Shown: positions 30,357 to 40,253 of the stretch, piece by piece
Position numbering within the stretch: the stretch's first letter is position 1
How the letters are laid out: the number at the start of each line of letters is the position of its first letter
Assembly: GCF_000227135.1 (NCBI RefSeq)
Contig: NC_018233.1
Location: forward strand, 141,958 to 205,957
Length of the DNA stretch: 64,000 nucleotides
Direction: 5' to 3'
Source: Leishmania donovani
Taxonomy: Eukaryota > Euglenozoa > Kinetoplastea > Trypanosomatida > Trypanosomatidae
Translations under genes and position numbers: made by a program
Notes under the pieces: model-generated
Database searches by the model: none
Told to the model about the DNA's origin: nothing
What the model saw: the letters and a program-made list of their open reading frames with translations, nothing else

Positions 30357-31334
30357 ATGCCGCACATCCCACGCAACCATTATCTCGTCGTCCACGACGC
30401 CATTCGCAAGCTTCTCGGCCCCGATGCGCAGCTGGCAGCGTTCGTGAAGGCACAGCATGCTTTCCAGTGCGACATGCTTGTGAACGACGCTCGCACGGAT
30501 CCAGAGGAGCTCATGCGCGCAGGGGCGCGACACAGCGGTGGAGGCATCGGTGACGATGCAGCCGCCAAGGCTGGCGTCGGCGAGTTCGCGCGTAGGCTGC
30601 AGGGGGTGCTAGGCATTTGCGACGTGGTGCCCCACACCCGCCGTGTCGACGTCATCTTCCGTGATCGCAGCTTGATCCAGCTCGCCCTCGGCGCGGCGAA
30701 GAGGGACCTTCCCTATGCACTGGAGACCGGCGCGGACGTCAACCAAGAGCCGGACTGGCGCCTACGCAATCGACTTCGTATATCCCTCGGGTACGACGAA
30801 GAGCTCTTCCTAGCGCAATGCACCCGCAGCATGAACGTGGCGGCGCGCATCTTGGAGAAGTGTGCCTTCGACTCTGCTCGTTACTCGGCCTTGATGAGTA
30901 CTAACGCGGCGATGGCGGCGATGTACGAGGCAAGCGGCCAGCGGTGGCAGGCGGTGCTGCCTCCGGTGACCTACTGGCAGGCGCACTGCTACTCGCTGAT
31001 GAAGGCGTACCCATGTCGTCACTATCAGCAGATCGTCGCAACTGTCGAGCACAACTACGCTGCGTACTATGGCGAGTTCCCAATGACGAACCCGTACTGC
31101 GACGGCGAGGACCTCAACACGATTCAGGTGGTGAAGTGGTTGTGCGAGGCATTCAACGCGGGGGCGGCGGTGTCGCAGGTCACATCGGCTGCATCATCAC
31201 CGGCTACTTCCAACGAGTGGCAGACCGTGGACTGTTCCATGCCTGCAGCGATGGAGGACGGCGATGCAGAGAAGGGTGCTGCGGTCATGGACAACATGAC
31301 TGATGGCAGGTCGAGCCAGGAGGGGCGACACTGA
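30357..31334 (+). CDS. Hypothetical protein, 325 aa
   Basis: Family not recognised. Residues 1-280 have a balanced globular composition rich in Tyr, His, Trp and Cys, unlike the low-complexity proteins nearby, so this is a real structured protein. The last 45 residues are Ala/Ser/acidic and probably flexible. No membrane segment, signal peptide or known catalytic motif is seen; predicted helices dominate. The start at 30357 (MPHIPRNHYL) is the first ATG able to produce a protein after the strong splice signal; the frame is open to 30288 without an upstream ATG. Confidence 0.8.
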   Translation: MPHIPRNHYLVVHDAIRKLLGPDAQLAAFVKAQHAFQCDMLVNDARTDPEELMRAGARHSGGGIGDDAAAKAGVGEFARRLQGVLGICDVVPHTRRVDVIFRDRSLIQLALGAAKRDLPYALETGADVNQEPDWRLRNRLRISLGYDEELFLAQCTRSMNVAARILEKCAFDSARYSALMSTNAAMAAMYEASGQRWQAVLPPVTYWQAHCYSLMKAYPCRHYQQIVATVEHNYAAYYGEFPMTNPYCDGEDLNTIQVVKWLCEAFNAGAAVSQVTSAASSPATSNEWQTVDCSMPAAMEDGDAEKGAAVMDNMTDGRSSQEGRH

Positions 31335-32145
31335 TGCACTCGATGGGGGATGCGTCGGATGGCACGGGGCAACGGCAGCGTCCTACTTGTCGGTGTGTAC
31401 GTGTGCGCCTCTTTCTATCTCTGTGCGGGACACACAGTGCAGTACAGAGGGCAGGAGGCGGCGGAGCTTCTTCACACACACACACACACACAACCTCGAG
31501 CCACTATCCCTTCGTTGTATGCTTGGCAGATGAGCAGCCTCTTGTGCCTCCACCTCTCCCGCCCTGATGGCCCGTTGCACTGGAAGGGTCAGGAGGGGAC
31601 GCGGAGGCGAGACGGAGACCACCTCACAAGCGAACAGGAACACCAAAAAGAGTAATGGGGCACGTTGGAGAGCACCAGCCGCAGCACAGCGGCAACATCG
31701 CACCGCACAACGGCGGTGGCGGCCACAACGCGAGCAAGAGAGAGGGAGGGGAAGAGGAGGCGAAGAGCCAAACAGTGCGCAGGTGACAGGGCGGCTCACC
31801 GCACATGAGTTCCTTCTCCGACCCCCTCTCCCTCCCTCCCTCTCCTCTCGACGCCGTTCACCGTTGCTCGTTGCATGCATGTGTATGCTGTCCTGCTCGC
31901 CTCTCTTCTCTCCGCGCATACGGTTTTCAATGGCCACCCTCTCACTTCCATGGTGTTCTCCTTTTCGTTCTTAGGCGGCGTGCGGTGTCTCTCCGTCGTC
32001 GACGCCCCCCTGTAGTGAATCTTCACGTAAGCCTGCTGCACCATCGCTCCACTGGCGAGCGACAAACACGCACCGACATCCTCACGCGCGAACACACGCA
32101 CATACACACATAAGCAGTAAGTATATTGTCTAGCAGGGGGGCGAC
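31335..32145. other. Intergenic spacer
   Basis: Contains a CA tract near 31475-31491, a purine-rich Ala/Arg-codon-like stretch near 31590-31790 with no credible gene, and CT tracts leading to the next gene's splice site. Confidence 0.6.
31973..31974 (+). promoter_or_regulatory. Probable spliced-leader acceptor AG
   Basis: AG directly follows the T/C-rich tract 31954-31972. The 171-nt 5' UTR has no ATG before 32146. Confidence 0.6.
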
Positions 32146-33951
32146 ATGGCAGCCGACAAGGACACACCCGACTCACCACGGCGTTCGTGGGCAACGGCGG
32201 CAGAGGGCACCAATGGAATTGCGACGGAGCAGCAGCCACAGCCCTATTCATCCAGTTCTTCCGCCGCCGCCGCCGCCACGTCCATGTCTGTTGCAGAGAC
32301 GACTGCGACCGACGCGACGACAGCGGCGGCCTCGCGCAAGGCACCGGCTCCGCACGACAAGGCGGTCGTGGTGGATGAAGGTAGCACTGCGAGCGCTGCT
32401 GCCGCATCTTCCTCCTCTTCCACTGCGTCGTCGTCGGCGAGCGTCGATGAGCAGCGCCGCCGCCGCCTGGCCCTGTACGGCAGCCGCGCTATGGCTGCAG
32501 GTGGCAGGAAAGGCTCTGCCCTGGCGGCGGACCCGCATCACCCGTCCACCCCGCATGGAAGCGCGCACGGCCGCCACGCCCTCACCGCCTTCGGCGCTCG
32601 CCGCGGCGGCGAGCTCGCCTTCTACATCCAGCAAGGCGGCGATCTCACCTCTCAAGGTCGGTATCTAGTCATCGGCGACGGCTTGATGGCGCCGTTCATG
32701 GCGCTCTGCCTGCGCGTGCATGGGCTCGAATGCGATCTCGCCCACCATCCGTCGCAGAACGACCTCGACCGCGGCACAATTGTGCTGACGCCGTCCGTCA
32801 CGCAGCTTATGGGCGACGTGCTCAACGTCTCCGTGCCGTCTGGCAGCGTCGTTGGGCGGGTGCTCACGTTCGACCACGTCGGCAACGACATGTGCGACAT
32901 CGACCTCAACGAGTTTCGCGAGAAGGGCGAGAGCCCGACGTTCTTCTGCTGTGACCGGCTGAAGGTGGAATCAGCGTTGATGTCGCTGTGCCGAATCGGC
33001 GCGCACAGCTGCATGGTGCTGCCGAAGCCTCAGATTGACAAGGGCGGCCTCGAGCCCCTCGAGAGCGGTGGGGTGCGGGTGCGCTTTACGAGCGGTCTGC
33101 AGCAGGATTACCTCGGCGTCATCTGCACGGCACGCAACCAGGAGCTGGTACCGGAGCTGACGATCACAAACGAAGAGCTGCAAGCGCGCGCGGAGAACGC
33201 GGAGAAGTACCGCGATACTTTCAGCAAGTCCGTGCGGTGGATGGAGCTGTGTGTGCCGCCGCTGCCGGAGCTTGGCAAGTTCGAGAAGCGCTTCACGCCC
33301 GGTTCGCAGGAGATTGTCGAGATTCTAACGCCGCGCGACGCCAAGATGACGGTGCGGCCGACGATGATGGCCACAAAGCTGTTCTACAACGTCACACTCA
33401 CCATCCCTGACGGCACGGCGGACCCGCGGCTGAAGAGCACCAGCACGAAGCTGTTCTGGGACGATGTTGTCATGCACTGGACGTCGGGTGTGCCAGGGTA
33501 CATATCGCACACGATGTTTCGGCCGATGTTCACACACCTGCAGCAGAACTTCACGAAGTCCAGCGCGCTTGTTTACCGCACGCCGCTCTTCTTGATGCCG
33601 CACTGGTCGGAGGGTGGCGGCCGCGTGATCAAGGTCGCCCATGCCGCGCACGGCTCGTGTTTCGACGCGGTGGACGTGTCCGACGCGCAGAGCTTCACCG
33701 ACTGCTTCACCCTGGCGCGCACGATTGCCGGCGGTGAGGACGTGGCGGCGTTTCTGAAGGAGCGGCGGCTGCAGGTAATGGAGGAGATGGACCACCACTC
33801 CCGCCTTACTTATTACGGTCTCAAGGAGCGGGGGCAGATGGCGTACATGATGTCCCGTTTCAACATGAAGATCATGCGCAAGTACAAGAAGAGCTGGCGG
33901 TTCATCCTGCAGAACTACGTTACGCTGATGCCCAAGAGCATCCCGCGATGA
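32146..33951 (+). CDS. FAD-dependent monooxygenase-like protein, degenerate, 601 aa
   Basis: The N-terminal 160 residues are Ala/Ser-rich. From Tyr173 a Rossmann-like beta-alpha-beta starts with Gly177-Asp-Gly179-x2-Ala182 (YLVIGDGLMAPFMAL), the dinucleotide-binding fold of the UbiH/PHBH group. The acidic residue that normally ends beta2 is not obvious. A following block reading RGTIVLTPSVTQLMGDVLNV matches the position of the family's RGxxLxP stretch. Near residue 500-515 a segment KVAHAAHGSCFDAVDVSDAQ sits where the family has a GD-containing FAD motif, but the Gly-Asp pair is missing; helices typical of the C-terminus follow. The protein may bind FAD poorly or have another role. COQ6-type or squalene-epoxidase-type ancestry cannot be decided by eye. 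The C-terminus is basic. Confidence 0.6.
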   Translation: MAADKDTPDSPRRSWATAAEGTNGIATEQQPQPYSSSSSAAAAATSMSVAETTATDATTAAASRKAPAPHDKAVVVDEGSTASAAAASSSSSTASSSASVDEQRRRRLALYGSRAMAAGGRKGSALAADPHHPSTPHGSAHGRHALTAFGARRGGELAFYIQQGGDLTSQGRYLVIGDGLMAPFMALCLRVHGLECDLAHHPSQNDLDRGTIVLTPSVTQLMGDVLNVSVPSGSVVGRVLTFDHVGNDMCDIDLNEFREKGESPTFFCCDRLKVESALMSLCRIGAHSCMVLPKPQIDKGGLEPLESGGVRVRFTSGLQQDYLGVICTARNQELVPELTITNEELQARAENAEKYRDTFSKSVRWMELCVPPLPELGKFEKRFTPGSQEIVEILTPRDAKMTVRPTMMATKLFYNVTLTIPDGTADPRLKSTSTKLFWDDVVMHWTSGVPGYISHTMFRPMFTHLQQNFTKSSALVYRTPLFLMPHWSEGGGRVIKVAHAAHGSCFDAVDVSDAQSFTDCFTLARTIAGGEDVAAFLKERRLQVMEEMDHHSRLTYYGLKERGQMAYMMSRFNMKIMRKYKKSWRFILQNYVTLMPKSIPR

Positions 33952-35113
33952 ACGCACGTGTGCGGTATGGCGCATCAGGTGCACCGTCGCCGTCGGCTCC
34001 TGCGTCCAACCCTTCTGCGCGACTCCTGTATGTGTGTGTGTGCGCTTGCACCGGGGTCTGCTGCTGCGCGGAGGCAGCGCCGTAACCTTCGCCGCCCACC
34101 ACCGCCCCGCAGGCTTGGCATTTTGTTTGCGCGTCGCACCCGCCACTGCCCTCTCTCACATACACTGTGTGGGTGGGTGTGACGGAGAGCCGGGGAGGAG
34201 GGGAGGAGTGATGGCTATGTGCTCGAGTAGAGAAGATGTCAAGTACCAAAACGCACGCACGCAGAGAGAGAGGGAGCGAGAGGAGGGGGGGCGACAGGAA
34301 GGAGGCGACGACGCTTATTAACGGCAAAGACCTCTCACACTCTTCCAAGAACGAAGGGCGTAAGCCGTGAAGCGAAGGGGCCGCGATCGAGCCATCCATC
34401 GTGAACCACATCGCGCGATGACGTCAGGGATGGGAAATGGTGCGTGATGAAGCGCATATGGAGGTCGACGCCACTGCTCTCGCGTGCATGTTTGATTGCA
34501 AGTGGATGTATGGGTGGGTGTCTCTTTTTGCCGCTGGTCGTCAGAGACTCACCGAACTCGCCGCGTATGCGGCGTGTCTCTTGCCCTCCAAAATTGTGTT
34601 CTCTCCTGCCCGTGTCGACCCCAGGCACCGCCCTCTTTCCTCTTCCCTGGTCTCTACGCCAGCGTGGCGAGGACGGCCGTCAGGCTCGCGGTGCGTCGAC
34701 CTTTCAAGAGGTAGTGAAGAGGTGGGGGTGAGGCGGTGGACCAAGATGCCTTGAGGATGCGGCGGCTCTGTCCTCCCTCCCCCCACACACAATACACATG
34801 TCCGTCTCCTCGCCATCCCTCACCACCCTCTCTTTCTCTCGCTCTCTCTCTACGTATGTGTGCCAACGCGCATCTCCATCTTGCATCGGCCACGGTGCTG
34901 CGGCTTGTTGTATGACTTTCGCTGCACGCGCACATCTGCGGTTGACGGATGGCGCTTCGCACCACTGCCCCACTGCGGGCCTTCGCTCCCACTTTCTCTT
35001 CGGCGAGAAGAGGAGCGGAGACTCGTGTGTGTGTTCGTCGACGCATCGTTCCGTCACACTCCCATCACCATTTTACAGCCACGTCACAACCTCCTCGCCG
35101 CGGGACGTGCAGC
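33952..35113. other. Intergenic spacer
   Basis: Purine-rich GA tract near 34262-34305, then pyrimidine tracts near 34825-34855. No gene seen. The upstream part of the methyltransferase frame (34949-35113) is treated as non-coding because of the splice signal. Confidence 0.6.
35006..35007 (+). promoter_or_regulatory. Predicted spliced-leader acceptor AG that decides the next start
   Basis: No AG occurs between the CT tract at about 34825-34855 and this position, and a second pyrimidine tract (about 34981-35000) lies just before it. Splicing here removes the in-frame ATG at 34949 and leaves 35114 as first ATG. Confidence 0.55.
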
Positions 35114-36751
35114 ATGGCTGCTCAGACCTCCGCATTCGTGCTGCGGTGCACGCGGCCCCTGCTGGCGTACAATAAGTCTAGCGGCTACCGCTGGAGCCCC
35201 ATCCCAAAGCCACCTCCCCCTCACTACGATCGCCTCTACGGTGTCCACTCGGTGCTGAACACGCTGCGTGTGGCGGCGCAGCGGCAGCAGCAACAGCAGA
35301 AGACCGATCCGCTCCAAGAAACGGCAGACACACCAGGCTCGGCCTCTGCAGCTACAGCTGCAGCTTCCACTGCTCTCCATGACGCTCATCAGTCGTCAAC
35401 GGCCGCAATGCCTGTGTCGCTGCTTCACCCGCATCGCGCGCATCTCGCGTGCCTGTACGTTCGCGATTTCAGCCTCGAGGAGGGTGGAGAGGGCGTAGAG
35501 GAGCTGGGCGGCTCCAACGCCGACGATGCCGTCGCCTATGATGCGGTGAACAGCACCGATCCTGGGTCCCGACCGGACAAGCACAGCCACTGCCCAGGGC
35601 GAGGGCGGCACATTCGCAGGAAGAAGGTGATTCCTTCTCGCTACACGGCGGTGCGCTGCATCACTGCCCTGGCCAAATCGTTGAATGTCCCTGTGCGGTT
35701 CGTGCCACGCGCGGAGCTGGTGCAGCTCTGCGGGGAGCGACGGAACCAGAACATCGTTCTGGAGGCGTCGTCGTATAAGCCGCAGCGGATACGACACCTC
35801 GGCGAGATATGGGGAGCGGAGGGCGCGGCGGCAAAGACCACAGCTGCCGCCTCCGCTGGCCTCGTCACGGTGCTCTTCCTCGAGCGCATCGTCGACCCCG
35901 CCAACATCGGGGGCATCCTTCGCACCGCGTTTTTCTTCGGGGTCGATCATGTGATTCTGAGCCGCCAGTGCGCGAGCTGCACGGCAGCCGTCTCGCGCAC
36001 AAGCACGGGCTTTCTGGAGCACCTGCGCGTGTATCAGGCCTCCACATCCTCCGCCGCCTTCCTGCGGGCCTCGCGGCAGGTCTGGGCATCGGCGGTGCCG
36101 TCGTTGTCGTCGTCCATCACCGGTGCCAGCGGGCTGGAAGTGATTGCGAGTATGGTGGTGTCGCGCACGAGGGCGCAGCGACGTGACCGGAACGAGAGCG
36201 CTCCGGCGTTGCAGTTTCCCGCTTCCGACGAGTCGGCGCCGTCCGAGGTGAGCGTCGAGAGCGGCAGCGACCACGTGCGCTTGTTTGCCCAGCAGCCGAA
36301 TTCGTGTCTCCCTGCTGTGCGCGTGCTGCTGCTCGGTAACGAGGACGCCGGCTTGCCGCCAGATCTCCTGCAGTGGTGCACACATGTGGCGCACATCCGC
36401 TCTCCACGGCAGGCGCGTCTGCGCCACACGCGCACCAACATGCAAGGAGCGTCGCACGAGGAAGAACCAGAGACGTGCGCTGTCGACGCCGCGGTGGGCG
36501 GGACGGACGTGCAGCTCTCCTCCAACCCCCTTGACAGCACCGCCGTCGCATCCGCGGCTTCAGCGGAGGCGTTCGATAAGCACCAGCACAACCTGCGCCG
36601 CCTGGCACGTCTCCGCGACAAAGAGGTGTCGCTGAACGTCAACACCGCCGCGGCAGCGCTGCTGGCCGCCTTGGGCGGGGTGGAGGGGCGGCTGGGAAAC
36701 GGCGGCGGTCAGCTGGGGTTGGTCGATGTGCAGCCGCTGTGTTCGCCCTGA
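35114..36751 (+). CDS. SpoU/TrmH-family RNA 2'-O-ribose methyltransferase, 545 aa
   Basis: Transfers methyl from S-adenosylmethionine to a ribose 2'-OH in RNA. All three SPOUT-knot motifs are present: motif 1 DPANIGGILRTAFFFGVDHV (about 261-280, Asn264 and Arg270), motif 2 VLLLGNEDAGLP (404-415) and motif 3 VSLNVNTAAAALL (505-517). The substrate-binding N-domain start YGVHSVLNTL is at 42-51. About 120 residues separate motifs 1 and 2, longer than usual, because of a Ser/Glu-rich insert; a further insert precedes motif 3. The N-terminus after Met1 (MAAQTSAFVLRCTRPLLAYN) is basic and lacks acids, compatible with a mitochondrial presequence, so a mitochondrial rRNA enzyme (MRM1-like) is the best guess. 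The longer start at 34949 would add 55 residues. Confidence 0.88.
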   Translation: MAAQTSAFVLRCTRPLLAYNKSSGYRWSPIPKPPPPHYDRLYGVHSVLNTLRVAAQRQQQQQKTDPLQETADTPGSASAATAAASTALHDAHQSSTAAMPVSLLHPHRAHLACLYVRDFSLEEGGEGVEELGGSNADDAVAYDAVNSTDPGSRPDKHSHCPGRGRHIRRKKVIPSRYTAVRCITALAKSLNVPVRFVPRAELVQLCGERRNQNIVLEASSYKPQRIRHLGEIWGAEGAAAKTTAAASAGLVTVLFLERIVDPANIGGILRTAFFFGVDHVILSRQCASCTAAVSRTSTGFLEHLRVYQASTSSAAFLRASRQVWASAVPSLSSSITGASGLEVIASMVVSRTRAQRRDRNESAPALQFPASDESAPSEVSVESGSDHVRLFAQQPNSCLPAVRVLLLGNEDAGLPPDLLQWCTHVAHIRSPRQARLRHTRTNMQGASHEEEPETCAVDAAVGGTDVQLSSNPLDSTAVASAASAEAFDKHQHNLRRLARLRDKEVSLNVNTAAAALLAALGGVEGRLGNGGGQLGLVDVQPLCSP

Positions 36752-37491
36752 ACCCCATCCCTCACCCCCGCCTCTTTGGCTCGCCTATCCCTCCTCACCG
36801 GCCTTCACAGTAACGCCCCGTGTAACTCCGCTCTAAGAGGTACGCATGAGCACAAGCCTAAATGCGAAAAGTTAATAGCATCCGCAGAGGTGGATGAGGC
36901 CCCCCTCCTCCCCCACAGACCCACACGAACAGACACATACGACCATGGACTCGATGAGTAGCGGTGCTCATGAGGGAGGGGGAACAGGGGGCCTCTTGCG
37001 CCTCCTTCACCGTTGGAGAGGACTGGACCTTGCCCGCGGTGCGTCCAGCTTTTCTCTTGTGAAGCGCTGCTCCCTCGTGCTCCCTGGCCAGCGCGCAAGT
37101 ACGTTCTTGATGGTTACCACGACCAAGACACATGATGCGCGTCGCCCACCCCATATCAAGAGGCGTCTCTCTCTCGGTGCGTGCTTTTCAGTGCTCCGCT
37201 GCTCAACTCCGTCTCTCTCGCTCTCTGTCTTTCGTGCCGTCTCTCGCGGCTTGTAGGAGTGGGTGTGTCTCGGTTCACTGTACGCGCTTCATTACGCAGT
37301 ATTCACACACACGGACGTACGTACGTGGGCGCGTGTGTGTGTGTGTGGGTCTGCGAGCTGTGCCGATCGGGGGAGGACTGCCTCCGCCTTCCACCACCGC
37401 CAACCACCTTTGCTCCTCAGCTCGTCTGGCGCACGGCTGTCTCCATGTTTCTTCTCCCGCCACGCGCATCACCGCCACCGTCTTCTCAGTC
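36752..37491. other. Intergenic spacer
   Basis: CT-rich tracts near 37162-37190 and 37200-37240, TG tract near 37330-37348. No convincing gene. Confidence 0.6.
37419..37420 (+). promoter_or_regulatory. Possible spliced-leader acceptor AG
   Basis: AG ends a pyrimidine-rich stretch (about 37380-37418), giving a 71-nt 5' UTR with one out-of-frame ATG at 37445. An alternative AG at 37488-37489 would leave only 2 nt before the ATG. Confidence 0.4.
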
Positions 37492-39477
37492 ATGCAGACA
37501 ATGAACTCACTTCTCGTCTCGAGAGCCGTGGCGCGCCTATGCGCCGTCCTCGGCGATGAGCTTTTCCCGGTCGTGATTTGGCTTTCCATGTTTGGCGCCA
37601 CGCGTCTCGCACCCTCCCTGGTGCTGCACTTATCAATGTCTCTCCCGCAGGTGATGGACGTGCCGCGGCTGCTGCTGTGGCGACGAAGGCGCGGCGTCTA
37701 CGACGGTGCCCCGAACAGCAGTTATTTGGGCTCAAGCATCAGCGCCGCTGCCGACGCCGCCGCCGCACATCTTGCGGAGCTGATCAAGAACACACCTCCG
37801 GGCTCCAGCAGCGACGGTATTCTCCTCGGTGGCGGCAGCAGCAGCAGCAGCAGTGGAGCTTACGACGCAGCGCTCCGCGCGTCGTGGCAGCGTATTTACC
37901 ATCAGTCGCTCGAGGTGCTTGTCTCCCTCGTCACGTACCCGACACGTTTGTGGACGTATTTTCTTTTCCAGCGCAGCCAGCGCGCGTCGCTCAGGGATGC
38001 AGCTGCCGCAGCGCGCGGTGGCGGGAACGGCCGAGCAGCGGTGGCGGAGCTTCTCGTGCGCCTTGTGACTAGCTTCACCTCCACGTGGATTCACGCGAGC
38101 GGCAGCATGCTCTTTGACACCATCGTCACTTACCTCAGTACTCGCATCGGCAGCTGGGGCAGCGGCAGCGTCGGTGGTGGCAACGCCATCGGAGGCAGTG
38201 GCAGACGCCACAGCGGCTGGCGTGACCTGCTCGTCGCGTCGTGCGTGTCAACCGGGCTCAACTTTGCACTGCAGACGTACTGGGTAGAGGCACTGACGAG
38301 CATGGGCGAGCTGCGGGCGCTGCCGCTGGCGACCACAGCTCGAGAGGCGCTGTCGCTGTCCTTCAGCGAGCGGATGCAGCTTGCGCTCTCAGCCCTCTCT
38401 CGGCTAGGCGGCAAGGAATTCCTGTACCGCTTGTGCCGCGTGGCGCTGCAGCCGCAGCCGGACCAGCGGACTAGCCCCGCCGAGGGGGAGCAGGTATACG
38501 CGTCACCGCTGTCGCCCTCAAACACAGCAGCGCTGCAGCCACGCACTCGCGCAGCCGATTCTTCGTTGCTGTCCTCCCCAGCTTCTGCTACGCCGCGAGC
38601 GCAGTCCCAGCCGGCGCGTGCATATCTGTGTGGCGGCAACGCCTTCGTCTTCGCCCTCAGCGGCTTTCGCTTTTCCTACTACGGCGACCCGCAGCAGTTC
38701 ACGACGGCTGCGTCCAACTGCATTACGGACGCCTTGGACCTCGTGCTGCGGCAGGCGCGCCAGCGGGCCGCGGCGCAGAACGGCCGTGTGACAGAGGCGC
38801 TGCTGGAGGGGCAGGTGTGGCGACCACCCGTGTCGTCGTCGTCCTCATACAGCCACGACGTCGTTCTCGCTCCCGCCGCCTCCCTGCAGCTCCTCCCTGT
38901 GTATATAGCGAACTTTGCCGTTGGCGCCGGTGTCGGCCTTGTGTGGCGAAGGCGCCACCTCCTCGCCGCAGCCCGCCGTGTGCCGCTGCTGAGAAGAGTT
39001 GTGAAGCTGCTATTCCCGCTGCCGCCGCCGCCACTACGGCTGCCTGAGGCGTTGCAGGAGCTAAGCCCGGAGTGCCATGTGCTGCTGGTGCACCCGGATG
39101 GCCGGGTCGAGGTTTCCGGGAACGCGCCGCTGCCGGAGTCTATTTCGAAGGCTGATGCGCCGGCAGCGACGACGACGATGATGCCAGACACGCCCTCTGC
39201 GGATGCCTCTCCCTCGCCACGAATAACACGCATTGTGGTCGCGCAGGACTTGTTCTGCCCTATCAAGCGCACACTGATGTGTGACCCGGTGCAGACCGCT
39301 GACGGTTTCACGTACGACCGTGACAGCATCGAGGAGTGGCTGCTGGCGCATGACACGGCGCCGCTCACGAACTTGCATCTCGATAACACGACGCTGCGTG
39401 TGAACTGGAGAGCGCGGCAGCTAATCAGCGGACTTGTCCTGCAGTACACCGCTGCAGCAGGAATCACAAGCATCTGA
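37492..39477 (+). CDS. U-box domain protein, probable membrane-associated E3 ligase, 661 aa
   Basis: The C-terminal U-box (about 582-650) contains FCPIKRTLMCDPVQTADGFT followed by a Tyr-Asp-Arg block, the canonical Ile-Glu-x-Trp-Leu helix and an Asn-rich loop. U-boxes recruit E2 enzymes without zinc, so ubiquitin-ligase activity is expected. The rest is unlike known U-box partners (no ARM, TPR or WD repeats seen). Hydrophobic stretches at about 24-50, 243-265 and 464-484 could be membrane segments, the last followed by an Arg-rich run. Ser/Gly-rich filler occurs near 105-125 and 210-240. Met1 at 37492 is the first in-frame ATG after either likely splice site; a second Met follows at position 4. 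Substrates are unknown. Confidence 0.82.
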   Translation: MQTMNSLLVSRAVARLCAVLGDELFPVVIWLSMFGATRLAPSLVLHLSMSLPQVMDVPRLLLWRRRRGVYDGAPNSSYLGSSISAAADAAAAHLAELIKNTPPGSSSDGILLGGGSSSSSSGAYDAALRASWQRIYHQSLEVLVSLVTYPTRLWTYFLFQRSQRASLRDAAAAARGGGNGRAAVAELLVRLVTSFTSTWIHASGSMLFDTIVTYLSTRIGSWGSGSVGGGNAIGGSGRRHSGWRDLLVASCVSTGLNFALQTYWVEALTSMGELRALPLATTAREALSLSFSERMQLALSALSRLGGKEFLYRLCRVALQPQPDQRTSPAEGEQVYASPLSPSNTAALQPRTRAADSSLLSSPASATPRAQSQPARAYLCGGNAFVFALSGFRFSYYGDPQQFTTAASNCITDALDLVLRQARQRAAAQNGRVTEALLEGQVWRPPVSSSSSYSHDVVLAPAASLQLLPVYIANFAVGAGVGLVWRRRHLLAAARRVPLLRRVVKLLFPLPPPPLRLPEALQELSPECHVLLVHPDGRVEVSGNAPLPESISKADAPAATTTMMPDTPSADASPSPRITRIVVAQDLFCPIKRTLMCDPVQTADGFTYDRDSIEEWLLAHDTAPLTNLHLDNTTLRVNWRARQLISGLVLQYTAAAGITSI

Positions 39478-40253
39478 GGAGGCCAGTGAGCGCCAAAGGG
39501 CGGACTTGATGGACGGGGGAGAGGGAGGAGGGTGAGGGTTTCGGAGGACGCAGGAGAGAGAATTTCGGCGAATGTGCGTTTATGTGTGCGCCCCCTCCTC
39601 CTCCCTGCGTACGGGTCTGCGCCGGCTGCTCCATATTATGTGCTTTATCACCGGTCACCGTCTTGACGAATCGCCGATCGCGGCGACGACGACGACGACG
39701 ACACACGCACACAGGTGTTTTTTTCTGTTGACACGCTTGCTTGATTCTCTGTCTCCGTCTCTGTCTCTATGTGTGCGTATACGGCACCCTCTTTCTCCTC
39801 CGCTTGCTCTGTGTCTGCCTCTCTACTATCAACCAATCTGCCCCTCCCCCTTCCACATGTCTGCGTATTTCTCTCACGTCCGCACCACCCCCACCTCTCC
39901 TCTCCATGCACTCACCCTCGTTCCGTCTCCTCGATCGGCGAGGGGCCTTATCCCCGCCTTCATCATGCGTGCACAGACACGTACAACACACCGACGGCAG
40001 AGCTCCGCATATGAGCTTACGCATGCGTGAGAGAGAGCAGGCGCGTGTCTGTGCGGGGGTCGGCCTGCCTTTGATGGCGTCTGGTCGCCGCTGCTGAGGA
40101 GACTGTTTCTGCTCCTCCTCCATCTTCGTGCACAGCCGTGCCGTCGCGGGTGCGTCAACACGTGGCTGGTCGCCCTTTACTTTAATGCTTCGCCTTCTCG
40201 CCCTCGATGACGTGGGAGGTTACACCAACCCCCCTCCCCCCTCCCACCACACA
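39478..40253. other. 3' UTR / intergenic spacer before the SIDER-like element
   Basis: Pyrimidine-rich, with a short CGA/ACG repeat at about 39680-39700. No gene seen. Confidence 0.55.

Noticed and set aside
35396..36457. 353-codon minus-strand ORF opposite the methyltransferase
   Set aside because: Plus strand carries all three SpoU motifs in frame; this frame is Arg/His-rich shadow.
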